Positions 45,319 to 54,071 of a DNA stretch of 64,000 bases are shown here, in pieces; within the stretch, counting starts at the first letter, position 1, and each line of letters begins with the position of its first letter. Below the pieces are notes generated by a model, which was not told where the DNA came from, searched no databases, and was given only the letters and a program-made list of their open reading frames with translations. This DNA comes from Microcoleus vaginatus PCC 9802 (GTDB lineage Bacteria > Cyanobacteriota > Cyanobacteriia > Cyanobacteriales > Microcoleaceae): contig CP031740.1 in the NCBI GenBank assembly GCA_022701275.1, positions 135,001 to 199,000 on the forward strand. The letters are read 5' to 3'. A program made the translations under genes and the position numbers.

Positions 45319-45408
45319 AATCAATTTTGTGAGATGTTTTCAAGTATTTGTATCAGATATTTGGGGCGGGCAAGATGCCCAACCCACAAGATTTTTATGG
45401 TTTCTATC

Positions 45409-48400
45409 CTAGGAAGGTGTTTGTGGATTATTTGTTGGCGATGCAGGCGGCGCAGACGACACAGGCAAACCCAGTCGAATCTTATTTTCCTTCAGGGTTT
45501 CATAAAACTCCCTGACGATTTCCTCCGGTGCATCACTATCAGTCCCGCCCGCACCCATTTGATCTATTTTGCTTTCTAAATTCAGTTCAATTTTAGGTCT
45601 TGTTTCGCACCATTCCTTGATTTGTTGAGCTATAACATTCACGTTATCTGTCACAGAATCATCAAGCGCTGATAAGTGTTCGGCAAATAGCTTCGGATCG
45701 GATACTTTCAATAACTTACTTAAACCAGCCACGATTTGTTCGGGTGTAGCATTATCAGGAAGTGACATTACTAATCTCCTTAAATCTATTTTGTCAGTTG
45801 ACAGCGGTAAAGTTTCTGTTTCGCCAATTAAGGTGAATGCTGCCCAATCTAGGGGACTCAGAAATTCATCTTTTGTGGTTAGCATAGCACACCGCAAGGC
45901 GGCTGCTCGATTGTCGCCCCGTGCTAAATTTTGGTAGAATTCAGTCATTAGTAATTTGGCTGAAATCGCTCCCATATTCCACAGGGAAACGATGATGCTG
46001 GGGACTCCGGCGAGGATGAAGCAGCGCGACAATCCGATGACTCCATCTCCGTTGATTTTACCGCGCCCGGTGCTGCACGCGCTTAATACTACGAGTTCGG
46101 AATCGAGTTTTAATTGCAGGATTTCTGCGGCGTTAAGCGCGCCGTCGTCGGTGTCTCCTGATGGTGCTAAAATTATCGCGCCGGGGATGCCGGAACCTTG
46201 GAAATCGTCGAGGAGTCCGTGGGCGGATAAATGCACGATGCGGGTGTTTAGCATCTTGTCTAAAATGGCGATTTTTGTGGCATTTTCTCCGCTAATTGCT
46301 TGGGTTCCTAAAGTTGCGGCGATGGCTTCGGCGGCTTCTTTTGCCCTGGACAGTTGTTTGAGTTCGTAGGGCTTTTCTTTGAATTTGGCGGCGATAGTTG
46401 GATCGCCGACAATTAGGGCGGCTTGTCTCAATCCTCGCACTCGGTTTTGATGTTCGCGGGTGATTTCTAATACTTGGATGGATGGGCTGGTGAGGATGGT
46501 ATGATTTTCGATTAGGTAGCGGTTGTTCCTATCTTGCAAGGCGGCGAAAGGAACTAAAAATAAGTCGTAGTGCGGGACGAAGATGATGGGGGAATTGGCA
46601 TCGGTTGGCAGTAAGTCTAGGATGGGTTCTATCAGGATTTGATGGAGGAATTGCAGTAGGGGAAAGCGGCCTGTTTCGTCTCGATTGTACTGGGATTCTA
46701 GCTGAATTTTGTTGCCTGCGTCGTCGGTTTCTACGGTGCCGATGGAGACGCGGGTTTGGAGGATGATTTGTTTGAGGGTTTGGTTTTGTTGGTTGAGGGG
46801 TTCGAGGTTGGTGGCGCGATGGGTGATGTTACCGTTTGGTTGGATTACCCAGATGTAAATATCTGGATTGACAATCGAATATTCAACTATTGTGGAGTTT
46901 CTGTCGCGGGCGATTTGTTGGATTTGGGGAATTGATAACCCCCCCAACTCCCCGTTGCTAAGGGAGAAGTTAAAGGAGTTTGCTGATACCCCCCCAAACA
47001 GCCTAGGCAACAGTTTATTCCACAATGCTAAAAGGGGAGATTGAGAGAAGTCGGTTAATACTCCCAGAAACCCTGGGGGGTTAAGAGGGAGAGATTGAGA
47101 TAACTCTTCTTCCCCCCCTTGATAAGGGGGGGACTGAGGGAAGGTTGTTAATAAGGTTTGTCGCAATAACTCGACGAAGGCACGGGTACGCCCCATTTCG
47201 GATATTTCTAAGGCTTCATCAAATCTAGTTTGGGCGACTAGGACTTGTTGCAGCAGGCGATAGGCAGATACTTGGGTTTCAAAGATTGAGACTTTGTGAT
47301 CGTTACTTACTAATTCGGAACGCAGAGTTTCCCTAATTGCGATCGAGGCACGGAGTGCTTTTTCAGCTTCTGTGAGTAGGTTGATTTTAAGTAAAGTACC
47401 TCCTATATTGTTTAAAACAAGAGATTCTGCCACGCGATCTTTGATTTCCCGTTTAATCTCTAAAGACTGTGCAAGAAACTCGATCGCCCTGTGGTATTGC
47501 CCTAGGAATTGGTAAGCATTGCCCAAATTGCCGAGGACAAGAGCTTCTCCTTGGCGATATCCGATTTCCCGTGAAATCTCTAAACACTGTTGGTGAAATT
47601 CGATCGCCCTGTGGTATTGCCCTAGGGAAGCGTAAGCTGAGCCCAAACTGCCGAGGGAAATAGCTTCTCCTTGCCGATCTCCGATTTCCCGTGAAATCTC
47701 TAAAGACTGTTCGTGAAATGCGATCGCCTTCTGGTATTGCCCTAGGGAATCGTAAGCATTGCCCAAATTGCCGAGGGAATTAGCTTCTCCTTGGCGATCT
47801 CCGATTTCCCGTGAAATCTTTAAATGCTGTTTGTGAAATGTGATCGCCCTCGGGTATTGCCCTAGGGATATGTAAGCTAAGCCCAAATTGCCGAGGGAAC
47901 CAGCTTCTCCTTGGCGATCTCCGATTTCCCGTGAAATCTCTAAAGACTGTTCGTGAAATGCGATCGCCTTCTGGTATTGCCCTAGGGATTTGTAAGCTGA
48001 GCCCAAACTGCCGAGGGAAATAGCTTCTCCTTGGCGATATTCGATTTCCCGTGAAATCTCTAAATACTGTTCGTAAAATGCGATCGCCCTCTGGTATTGC
48101 CCTAGGAAATAGTAAGCATTGCCCAAATTACCGAGGGAAGCAGCTTCTCCTTGGCGATCTCCGATTTCCCGTTTAATCTCTAAACACTTTTCGTGAAATG
48201 CGATCGCCCTCGGGTATTGCCCTAGGGATATGTAAGCTGAGCCCAAATTGCCGAGGGAAGCAGCTTCTCCTTGGCGATCTCCGATTTCCCGTGAAATCTC
48301 TAAAGACTGTTCGTGAAATGCGATCGCCTTCTGGTATTGCCCTAGGGATATGTAAGCTGAGCCCAAATTGCCGAGGGAATTAGCTTCTCCTTGGCGATCT

Positions 48401-49005
48401 CCGATTTCCCGTTTAATCTCTAAAGACTGTTCGTGAAATGCGATCGCCCTGTCGAATTGCCCTAGGGAATCGAAAGCATTGCCCAAATTGCCGAGGGAAT
48501 TAGCTTCTCCTTGGCGATTTCCGATTTCCCGTGAAATCTTTAAATGCTGTTTGTGAAAGGCGATCGCCCTCTGGTATTGCCCTAGGGATTCGTAAGCATT
48601 GCCCAAATTGCCGAGGGAAGCAGCTTCTCCTTGGCGATATTCGATTTCCCGATAGATAGTTAATGCCTGTTTCCAAGACTGCAAAGCTTCTCCAAATTGA
48701 CTGATGTTATGCTGCTGAATTCCTTGTTCTAACAGTCTGTCTGCTTCCGCTTTTCGGGTGACTGCCACTGAGGTATTGTCATTCATCCCCAGCACAAGCA
48801 GTATCCCGGCCCAATTCATCAACCAATTAGCATTATTTAGTTTGCCAAATTCTCTAAGACGCTCGGCCTCTTCTAGCATTACCGCCACCAAGCCATTATC
48901 CAGCAATTCCGGGTGAGTTTTGAATATCTCCGTTTCTTCGTCGCTGGGACAGGTTAGCAGTTGATTTATCAGGTTGAGATAGGCTTGTTCGCGTTCTGAG
49001 TTCAT
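45409..49005 (-). CDS. TPR-CHAT protease (caspase-like) with ten near-identical repeats
   Basis: 1198 residues. Ten 40-residue tetratricopeptide-like repeats (roughly residues 115-520, units such as GEANSLGNLGNAYDSLGQYQ) come first. A linker is followed by the CHAT domain with His929 (HLSAHG) and Cys977 (VLSACSTG), an intact caspase-like dyad. The C-terminal 140 residues (SLPDNATPEQIVAGL onward) look like an effector-associated helical domain, and a Pro/Ser-rich tail ends the protein. CHAT proteases cut partner proteins after a sensor signal. A 75-residue stretch (about 617-690) looks like repeat-derived DNA read in frame. The partner gene downstream may be a target. Confidence 0.9.
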   Translation of the reverse strand: MNSEREQAYLNLINQLLTCPSDEETEIFKTHPELLDNGLVAVMLEEAERLREFGKLNNANWLMNWAGILLVLGMNDNTSVAVTRKAEADRLLEQGIQQHNISQFGEALQSWKQALTIYREIEYRQGEAASLGNLGNAYESLGQYQRAIAFHKQHLKISREIGNRQGEANSLGNLGNAFDSLGQFDRAIAFHEQSLEIKREIGDRQGEANSLGNLGSAYISLGQYQKAIAFHEQSLEISREIGDRQGEAASLGNLGSAYISLGQYPRAIAFHEKCLEIKREIGDRQGEAASLGNLGNAYYFLGQYQRAIAFYEQYLEISREIEYRQGEAISLGSLGSAYKSLGQYQKAIAFHEQSLEISREIGDRQGEAGSLGNLGLAYISLGQYPRAITFHKQHLKISREIGDRQGEANSLGNLGNAYDSLGQYQKAIAFHEQSLEISREIGDRQGEAISLGSLGSAYASLGQYHRAIEFHQQCLEISREIGYRQGEALVLGNLGNAYQFLGQYHRAIEFLAQSLEIKREIKDRVAESLVLNNIGGTLLKINLLTEAEKALRASIAIRETLRSELVSNDHKVSIFETQVSAYRLLQQVLVAQTRFDEALEISEMGRTRAFVELLRQTLLTTFPQSPPYQGGEEELSQSLPLNPPGFLGVLTDFSQSPLLALWNKLLPRLFGGVSANSFNFSLSNGELGGLSIPQIQQIARDRNSTIVEYSIVNPDIYIWVIQPNGNITHRATNLEPLNQQNQTLKQIILQTRVSIGTVETDDAGNKIQLESQYNRDETGRFPLLQFLHQILIEPILDLLPTDANSPIIFVPHYDLFLVPFAALQDRNNRYLIENHTILTSPSIQVLEITREHQNRVRGLRQAALIVGDPTIAAKFKEKPYELKQLSRAKEAAEAIAATLGTQAISGENATKIAILDKMLNTRIVHLSAHGLLDDFQGSGIPGAIILAPSGDTDDGALNAAEILQLKLDSELVVLSACSTGRGKINGDGVIGLSRCFILAGVPSIIVSLWNMGAISAKLLMTEFYQNLARGDNRAAALRCAMLTTKDEFLSPLDWAAFTLIGETETLPLSTDKIDLRRLVMSLPDNATPEQIVAGLSKLLKVSDPKLFAEHLSALDDSVTDNVNVIAQQIKEWCETRPKIELNLESKIDQMGAGGTDSDAPEEIVREFYETLKENKIRLGLPVSSAPPASPTNNPQTPS
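46938..47155. repeat. Palindromic repeat block inside the CHAT gene
   Basis: Hairpin-forming stretches of the cyanobacterial intergenic kind (CCCCCCTTGATAAGGGGGG, CCCCCAGGGTTTCTGGGGGG) are embedded here in the reading frame. The encoded piece is rich in Pro, Leu, Gly and does not look like CHAT or TPR sequence. Confidence 0.7.
47440..48660 (-). repeat. Ten tandem 120-bp units encoding TPRs
   Basis: The motif AATTGCCGAGG (with small variation) recurs every 120 bases at 48607, 48487, 48367, 48247, 48127, 48007, 47887, 47767, 47647 and 47527. Units are over 80% alike by eye, meaning recent expansion or gene conversion. Confidence 0.9.
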
Positions 49006-49155
49006 GGCGATTTAGGATTTTGGATTGTGCGATCCATTAATTTATGATCGGTTAAACACATCTGTTTGGGGCCCAGTTTTTTGTAAGGGTTCTCGCATTT
49101 GGGCGACAAGATGTGCAACACCAGGAGGATTTATCCTTTATTCGTCGGTTCGATG

Positions 49156-49222
49156 GTTTGTCCGGGGGGTCGTTTGTTTGTCCGGGGGGTTGTTTGTTTG
49201 TCCGCGAGTCCGCGAGTCCGCC
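49156..49222. repeat. 20-bp tandem repeat, GTTTGTCCGGGGGG type
   Basis: Two 20-bp units with one change, then a partial unit and two CGCGAGTC units. Not seen elsewhere in the window. Confidence 0.75.
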
Positions 49223-49269
49223 AGGGGTTGAAACCCCTGTCTCATAGCTAAAGTCGGTTGAAACCGACT
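49223..49269. repeat. Double hairpin repeat, copy A
   Basis: AGGGGTT-AACCCCT hairpin followed by AGTCGGTT-AACCGACT. The same pair occurs at 58780-58826 (copy B), and a partial at 49331-49385. A dispersed element of unknown function. Confidence 0.75.
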
Positions 49270-49452
49270 GAATAATGGTGAGAAATAATCGATTATGGTG
49301 ACAAATATTTGAGTGTTTATTTAAGTTGCTTTTCAGTCCTCTTTTAGAGGACTTTCGCTATGAGACGGGGGTTGAAACGAACGGCGGACTTGTGGAGTAG
49401 CGTAGGGGATTTTGGTGGCGGGGATTTTGGTGGGGCGAATGTGCGATCGACC

Positions 49453-49654
49453 TTTTGGGAAAATTTGGGTTAGGGGCGATCGAATGTTTGTCGTTGGGTG
49501 GGGGCGGGTTTATCTAGATTGTTGCTGGGAATTGGGGATGGTTGGTAAAACCCGCCCCTACAGAATTATCGGGAGGTTTGATTGTTTTGGGAAAATTTGG
49601 GTTAGGGGCGATCTAATGTTTGTCCTTGGGTGGGGGCGGGTTTATTTATATTGT
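49453..49654. repeat. 70-bp direct duplication
   Basis: 49453-49522 and 49585-49654 match with a few mismatches (GAAAATTTGGGTTAGGGGCG core) and are separated by 62 bases. They lie between the CHAT and SDR gene groups. Confidence 0.85.
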
Positions 49655-49666
49655 CAACGATCGCGA

Positions 49667-50455
49667 TTATTCGTCTTTCGCCCGAAACACCTTTTCTACC
49701 GACTTCACCAAAAGTTCTCGCGGCATCAATCGAGGCAGATTGGCGATGATTTGATTGGGAATTCCCCCTGTCACAACATTAGACTCATTTTTGTCTAAAG
49801 CTTTCAAAGCATCTCGCACTACTTCCGCTGCGGGAACGAGTTTTTGCCCGCTGCTGGATGCCATTGATTGAGGGAATTCAGCTACTGCGAAAAAGTCCGA
49901 TTCTGTCGGCCCTGGACAAAGGCACAAAACGCCAATTCCTAAATCTTTGTTTTCCGCCCAAAGCGCCTCACTGAAACTTAAAACAAAGGCTTTAGTTGCT
50001 GCATACATCGACAAGTACGGCATCGGTTGAAAAGCTGCGATCGAGGCAACATTGATGATACCTCCTGTTTTTCGCTGCCGCATTCCCTGCAAAAATAAGT
50101 GCGAGAGTTCAACTAATGCTACAATATTTAGTTGCACCATTGTTAGTTGTTTCGCAAGCGGGCGATCGGCAAAAACACCGTAATCGCCAAAACCCGCATT
50201 ATTCACCAACAAATCAACCGTCCAACCTTTTTTAACAACGGTATCAAATACAGCAGTTCCAGCGCCCGGTGCGCTCAAATCTTGCACGATTACTTCTACC
50301 CGAACCTTGAATTGTTGTTGCAGTGTAGCAGCTAGCTGTTGCAATTTGTCTTCGGAACGAGCTACCAAGATTAGATTGTGCTGGCGTTTGGCTAATTCGG
50401 CGGCAAAGGCTGCACCAATTCCGCCAGAAGCACCAGTGATTAAAGCAGTGGGCAT
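49667..50455 (-). CDS. SDR-family oxidoreductase (DltE/YqjQ-like)
   Basis: 262 residues. Cofactor loop TGASGGIGAA, NNAGFG, and the catalytic Ser with YAATKAF (Tyr-x3-Lys) make a classical short-chain dehydrogenase. The substrate is unknown. ATG 50455 gives MPTALITG; ATG 50470 adds five residues. It ends at the right border of the repeat region. Single gene; no partner evident. Confidence 0.9.
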   Translation of the reverse strand: MPTALITGASGGIGAAFAAELAKRQHNLILVARSEDKLQQLAATLQQQFKVRVEVIVQDLSAPGAGTAVFDTVVKKGWTVDLLVNNAGFGDYGVFADRPLAKQLTMVQLNIVALVELSHLFLQGMRQRKTGGIINVASIAAFQPMPYLSMYAATKAFVLSFSEALWAENKDLGIGVLCLCPGPTESDFFAVAEFPQSMASSSGQKLVPAAEVVRDALKALDKNESNVVTGGIPNQIIANLPRLMPRELLVKSVEKVFRAKDE

Positions 50456-50552
50456 GAACTTAATTCGCATTATTTAAGGGAAAATTTATATATTTTAACA
50501 ATTATTGTGACGGGGAACCTATAAAATAGTTAAAAGGGAATAGGTGAGTTTT

Positions 50553-51887
50553 ATGGCGCGTCTTACAGATCGAGCTTTTGAAATTTTGCGGGCCGAAGTT
50601 GACAAGTGCGCGGCGGCTGATAATCTAACCGGTAATGTCTACCGACGGATGGTAATCAAGCGGTTAGAGAAATTACGCTTGCAAAACGGCACTTTCGCCT
50701 CAATAGAAGAAATCCGCGATACCTTCCAAGAGGAATTTCCCAACTTCAGCGAAAAAGCTCTCAAAGCAGCCGTCAAAGCCAACCGCCCGCCCGGATTGTT
50801 CGATAAAATTATTTTTGCTGGGAGTTTGTTGGGAAGTGCTGCGGGGATAATTTGGCTGCTAAATCTACCTTTTCCGATGATTCGCTGGCCCGTGGCCAAA
50901 ACAATGCCGATATTGTTGCTGCCGAGTTTTATGAGTATGGATCACAATTACCGGCAGGCGATCGCCCTTGTGGAACAATCCGATCAACTGGTGAATAAAG
51001 CCACGGCTGTCGCGGATTTTGACTTGGGCGAAATAAAAGCAAAACAAGCGCAAAAACACCTCGACGCCTTGCCGGTGTGGTTCCTCGGCTACTATCCCCA
51101 AACTTACTGCAATTTTTTTGGCTGCAGTTGGCGCTTTACAGTCGATGAATTTGAAGCCGCCCGCAAAAATGTCGGGCGGATGGAGGCTCAGATTTTCCAG
51201 CAAAAAAATGCTTTTACTCAGTTAAATCAAGTCGAACAAACGCTAAAAGCCGCGAAACAGGAGTATCAGCAAGCCAAAACGGCTGCGGATAGACAAAAAG
51301 CGACGGTAAATTGGCAAAGTGCGATCGACCAACTCAATCAAATTCCAGCCGAAACCCTCGCGGGAGAAACGGCTAAGAAAACACTCAAAGCAGCAGAAAG
51401 AGACTTTCAAGAAATGGGCGGCGTCGCCACCGGTTCTGTACGGGCCGACAACTTAATTGAAGCTGCCAAAGAATTTGCTCTCTCCGCCGCCGTCGCCTCC
51501 CAAAAACCGCCACATCCCGCCGCACACTGGGAGCAAATAGCAGAATTGTGGCAAGAAGGAATTAACAGACTGAAATTGGTTTCTGTCGATAACCCGGGCT
51601 ATCTCGACGCTCAAACTAAACTCGCTGAATATCAAAAAAATTTAGGAATTACCCAGATTAGATTGGAAGCAGAAAAAGATTCTGCAACAGCTTTGCAAGA
51701 AGCTAAAAGCTTGTTGGCAAACTTGCAAAAAGAGGTGAATTCTCCAAATCCCGCTTACTCCCTCAGCCAGTTGCAACAAATTATCAATCAATTAGAATCT
51801 GTCAAACCCGGGACAACGGTTTATCCCGAATCCCAAAAATGGCTGCAATCTGCTCGCAAGAAACAGCAAGAATGGCAAAAAAATTAG
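50553..51887 (+). CDS. Hypothetical protein with two TM helices and helical repeats
   Basis: 444 residues. An N-terminal charged helix region (MARLTDRAFEILRAEVDKC) is followed by two hydrophobic helices (about 85-115), one with GSAAGIIWLLNLPFP. The C-terminal 300 residues are mostly helical, with a WEQIAELWQEGINRL repeat also found in the caspase-like protein at 9356. AGGTGAG upstream supports ATG 50553. Probably a membrane-anchored scaffold; function unknown. Confidence 0.7.
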   Translation: MARLTDRAFEILRAEVDKCAAADNLTGNVYRRMVIKRLEKLRLQNGTFASIEEIRDTFQEEFPNFSEKALKAAVKANRPPGLFDKIIFAGSLLGSAAGIIWLLNLPFPMIRWPVAKTMPILLLPSFMSMDHNYRQAIALVEQSDQLVNKATAVADFDLGEIKAKQAQKHLDALPVWFLGYYPQTYCNFFGCSWRFTVDEFEAARKNVGRMEAQIFQQKNAFTQLNQVEQTLKAAKQEYQQAKTAADRQKATVNWQSAIDQLNQIPAETLAGETAKKTLKAAERDFQEMGGVATGSVRADNLIEAAKEFALSAAVASQKPPHPAAHWEQIAELWQEGINRLKLVSVDNPGYLDAQTKLAEYQKNLGITQIRLEAEKDSATALQEAKSLLANLQKEVNSPNPAYSLSQLQQIINQLESVKPGTTVYPESQKWLQSARKKQQEWQKN

Positions 51888-51889
51888 TC

Positions 51890-51944
51890 AGTTGTCAGTT
51901 AACAGTTAACAGTCAACAGTCAACAGTCAACCGTCAACTAACAA
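51890..51944. repeat. CAACAGT heptamer array, left of the ferredoxin
   Basis: CAGTTAACAGTTAACAGTC-type units continue as CAACAGT copies for about 55 bases, directly after the previous gene stop and next to the ferredoxin stop codon. Confidence 0.85.
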
Positions 51945-51945
51945 A

Positions 51946-52182
51946 TTACCAAGTCGGGTCAACATACAGATTAATTGTCACTTGCTTCTTCCCTGAAGGG
52001 ATGCCGGAAATACAAGCACAAATCGTATCTCCGCCATCAATTTCTACTTCGCAAGCGTGACAAGAACCCATGAGACAGCCGGTAGGAATAGAAACCCCTG
52101 CACGTTTAGCTACATCTAGCAAAAGCTCTCCTGGTTCAGCTTCAACTGTCACGTTATCAGGTAAAAAACAAACTTTTGTCAT
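51946..52182 (-). CDS. 2Fe-2S ferredoxin-like protein
   Basis: 78 residues. Four Cys of a plant-type site: CLMGSCHAC (C-x4-C-x2-C) and a fourth Cys in TICAC. The rest matches the ferredoxin fold but it is shorter than PetF (97 residues). It should carry electrons in a dedicated reaction; partner unknown. It sits between two CAACAGT arrays and upstream of cobQ in the same direction only after a gap. Start ATG 52182. Confidence 0.88.
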   Translation of the reverse strand: MTKVCFLPDNVTVEAEPGELLLDVAKRAGVSIPTGCLMGSCHACEVEIDGGDTICACISGIPSGKKQVTINLYVDPTW

Positions 52183-52206
52183 TAAATTTTAACCTCAACT
52201 CTAACA

Positions 52207-52259
52207 AACAATAATCAACAGTCAACTGCCAACAGTCAACAGTCAACAGTCAACAGTTA
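52207..52259. repeat. CAACAGT heptamer array, right of the ferredoxin
   Basis: A second array of the same heptamer, about 50 bases, after the cobQ gene (its stop codon is at 52265) and before the ferredoxin start. Confidence 0.85.
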
Positions 52260-52264
52260 ACTAA

Positions 52265-53731
52265 TCAACCTAAAATATGCTTGATATCTAAATGCTTTTC
52301 CACTGTATCTGCTAGAGAGTCTAACAGAGTTTCTCGGTGTTCTCGGTAATTAGGAATACCTGTAGGCAACGCGCGGAGTCCCCGCTGCTGCCGCAAGTGA
52401 TTTAACCAAGCTCGCCGCCAAGCTCCGTTGTCAAAGATGCCGTGCAGGTATGTACCCCAAATTGATTGAGAAGTATTGACAATGCCTAAACTAGCATCGT
52501 CAAATAGCGGTTGAGTCAAATCTGATTCTAGGATTTGCGTTTTTCCTTGATGAATTTCGTAACCGGAAACGGGCAAACCCGGTTGAGGATAGTTAGATGT
52601 TACGATTCGTTGGCGGGCAATTTTGTTCGGTGCCATCGCAGTCTTCAAAGGCAGCAACCCCAATCCTGGAAATTCTCCCTTTTCTCCCTCAACCCCTTCT
52701 TTATCGGTGATACTTTGTCCCAGCATCTGAAAGCCGCCACAAACTCCCATGACTGTACCGCCAGCTACTAAATAATTTTGAATAGCTTTTGCCATACCTG
52801 TTTGGCGCAGCACCTGCAAATCGGAAATTGTAGTTTTAGAGCCTGGTAAAATCACGGCGTCTGGATGACCTAAATGGTCTTTTGGGCTGACATATTTGAC
52901 GGTGACGGAAGTTTCCGACTCTAGGGGGTCAAAGTCTGTAAAATTGGAAATTCGCGGCAGGCGGATGACGGAAATATTGATGTCGGTTTGGGAATTGGGA
53001 GAACGCCGATCGAGCAAATCGAGAGAATCTTCTGAGGGAAACACTTCGTCTATCCAAGGAATCACCCCAACTACCGGGATTCCCGTCCTTTCTTCTAGCC
53101 AAGTCAGGCCCGGATCTAAGATCGATTTTTGTCCTCGGAACTTATTAATAATGAATCCTTTAATTAAAGCTCGTTCGTCGGGATCGAGCAATTCCAAAGT
53201 ACCGATAATGTGAGCAAAAGCACCGCCGCGATCGATATCAACTACTAGCAAAGTTCGAGCCTTTAAATATTTGGCTACCCGCATATTTGTTAAATCGCGG
53301 TGTTTGAGATTAATCTCAGCAGGGCTACCGGCTCCCTCACAAACAATCATGTCAAATTCTTGGCCGAGAAATTCTAAAGATTCCCGAATAGCTTGCCAGC
53401 CGATATCGAAATACTGCTCGTAATATTGAGATGCTCGCACATTGGCGATCGCCCGGCCCTTCACAATCAATTGAGAAGTCATGTCTCCTTGTGGCTTGAG
53501 CAAAATCGGATTCATTTCTACCCAAGGTGCGACGCCCGCAGCCCAAGCTTGCACTGCTTGAGCGTAACCAATCTCTCCGCCGGCTGCTGTGACATAGGAA
53601 TTCAGTGCCATATTCTGACCTTTAAACGGAGTTACCCGCCAGCCTCGCCGAGAAAAGATTCGGCACAAAGCTGCAACGAGTAAAGATTTCCCTGCGTGAG
53701 ATGTTGTTCCCACGACCATAATTGCTTTCAT
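52265..53731 (-). CDS. cobQ: Cobyric acid synthase
   Basis: 488 residues. It amidates four side chains of adenosylcobyrinic acid a,c-diamide with glutamine and ATP. The N-terminal P-loop GTTSHAGKSLL is followed by the CobQ ATPase domain, then a glutamine-amidotransferase domain with GVCGGFQMLG (Cys) and a downstream GYEIHQGKT (His). Length typical. Start ATG 53731. No cobalamin riboswitch is visible upstream. Genes of the rest of the B12 pathway are not in the window. Confidence 0.95.
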   Translation of the reverse strand: MKAIMVVGTTSHAGKSLLVAALCRIFSRRGWRVTPFKGQNMALNSYVTAAGGEIGYAQAVQAWAAGVAPWVEMNPILLKPQGDMTSQLIVKGRAIANVRASQYYEQYFDIGWQAIRESLEFLGQEFDMIVCEGAGSPAEINLKHRDLTNMRVAKYLKARTLLVVDIDRGGAFAHIIGTLELLDPDERALIKGFIINKFRGQKSILDPGLTWLEERTGIPVVGVIPWIDEVFPSEDSLDLLDRRSPNSQTDINISVIRLPRISNFTDFDPLESETSVTVKYVSPKDHLGHPDAVILPGSKTTISDLQVLRQTGMAKAIQNYLVAGGTVMGVCGGFQMLGQSITDKEGVEGEKGEFPGLGLLPLKTAMAPNKIARQRIVTSNYPQPGLPVSGYEIHQGKTQILESDLTQPLFDDASLGIVNTSQSIWGTYLHGIFDNGAWRRAWLNHLRQQRGLRALPTGIPNYREHRETLLDSLADTVEKHLDIKHILG

Positions 53732-54071
53732 AATATTAAGGGAGAAGGAAGTTCGGCAACGAAGCAGTGTAAGGGATTTAATATCTATTCCGGTTGCACC
53801 GTCCGTGATTGTTGATTGTTGAGTGTAAACTGTTGACTCGGAGTCTAAAAACTAAATGGTTGAGTGTTAACTGTTGACTCGATTTTATTATTCCGATGCA
53901 ACCGGAAACGATATAACGGATTTAACGGATTTAACGGATGGATGTTGAGGACTGAAGTCAAGCGTGAAGAAGGAGGAAGGAAGAGGGCATAAGTAAGAAG
54001 TAAGGAGTAAGAAGTAAGAAGGCAGAAAACAGAATCAAAAAAATTCTGGTTTCTACCTTTTGCTTTTTGCC
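53732..54071. other. Intergenic region of repeats between cobQ and Ycf66
   Basis: No gene. It contains copy 2 of the GTTCGGCAACGA repeat (53742-53781), TGTTGACTCG heptamer-like units, and GGATTTAACGGATTTAAC units. Confidence 0.6.

Larger units (their letters stand above)
49006..49666. other. 660-bp gene-free region full of repeats
   Basis: No gene with support. It holds a 20-bp tandem repeat, two stem-loops and a 70-bp duplication (described separately), and a 49545-49562 inverted repeat (AAACCCGCCCCTA facing GGGGCGGGTTT). Confidence 0.55.

Noticed and set aside
47440..48660. A CRISPR array, from the regular 120-bp period
   Set aside because: The repeats are coding, in one frame, and the units have no spacer-type variation.
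52265..53731. A cobalamin riboswitch upstream of cobQ or of the nickel permease
   Set aside because: No B12-box sequence was found in either upstream region.
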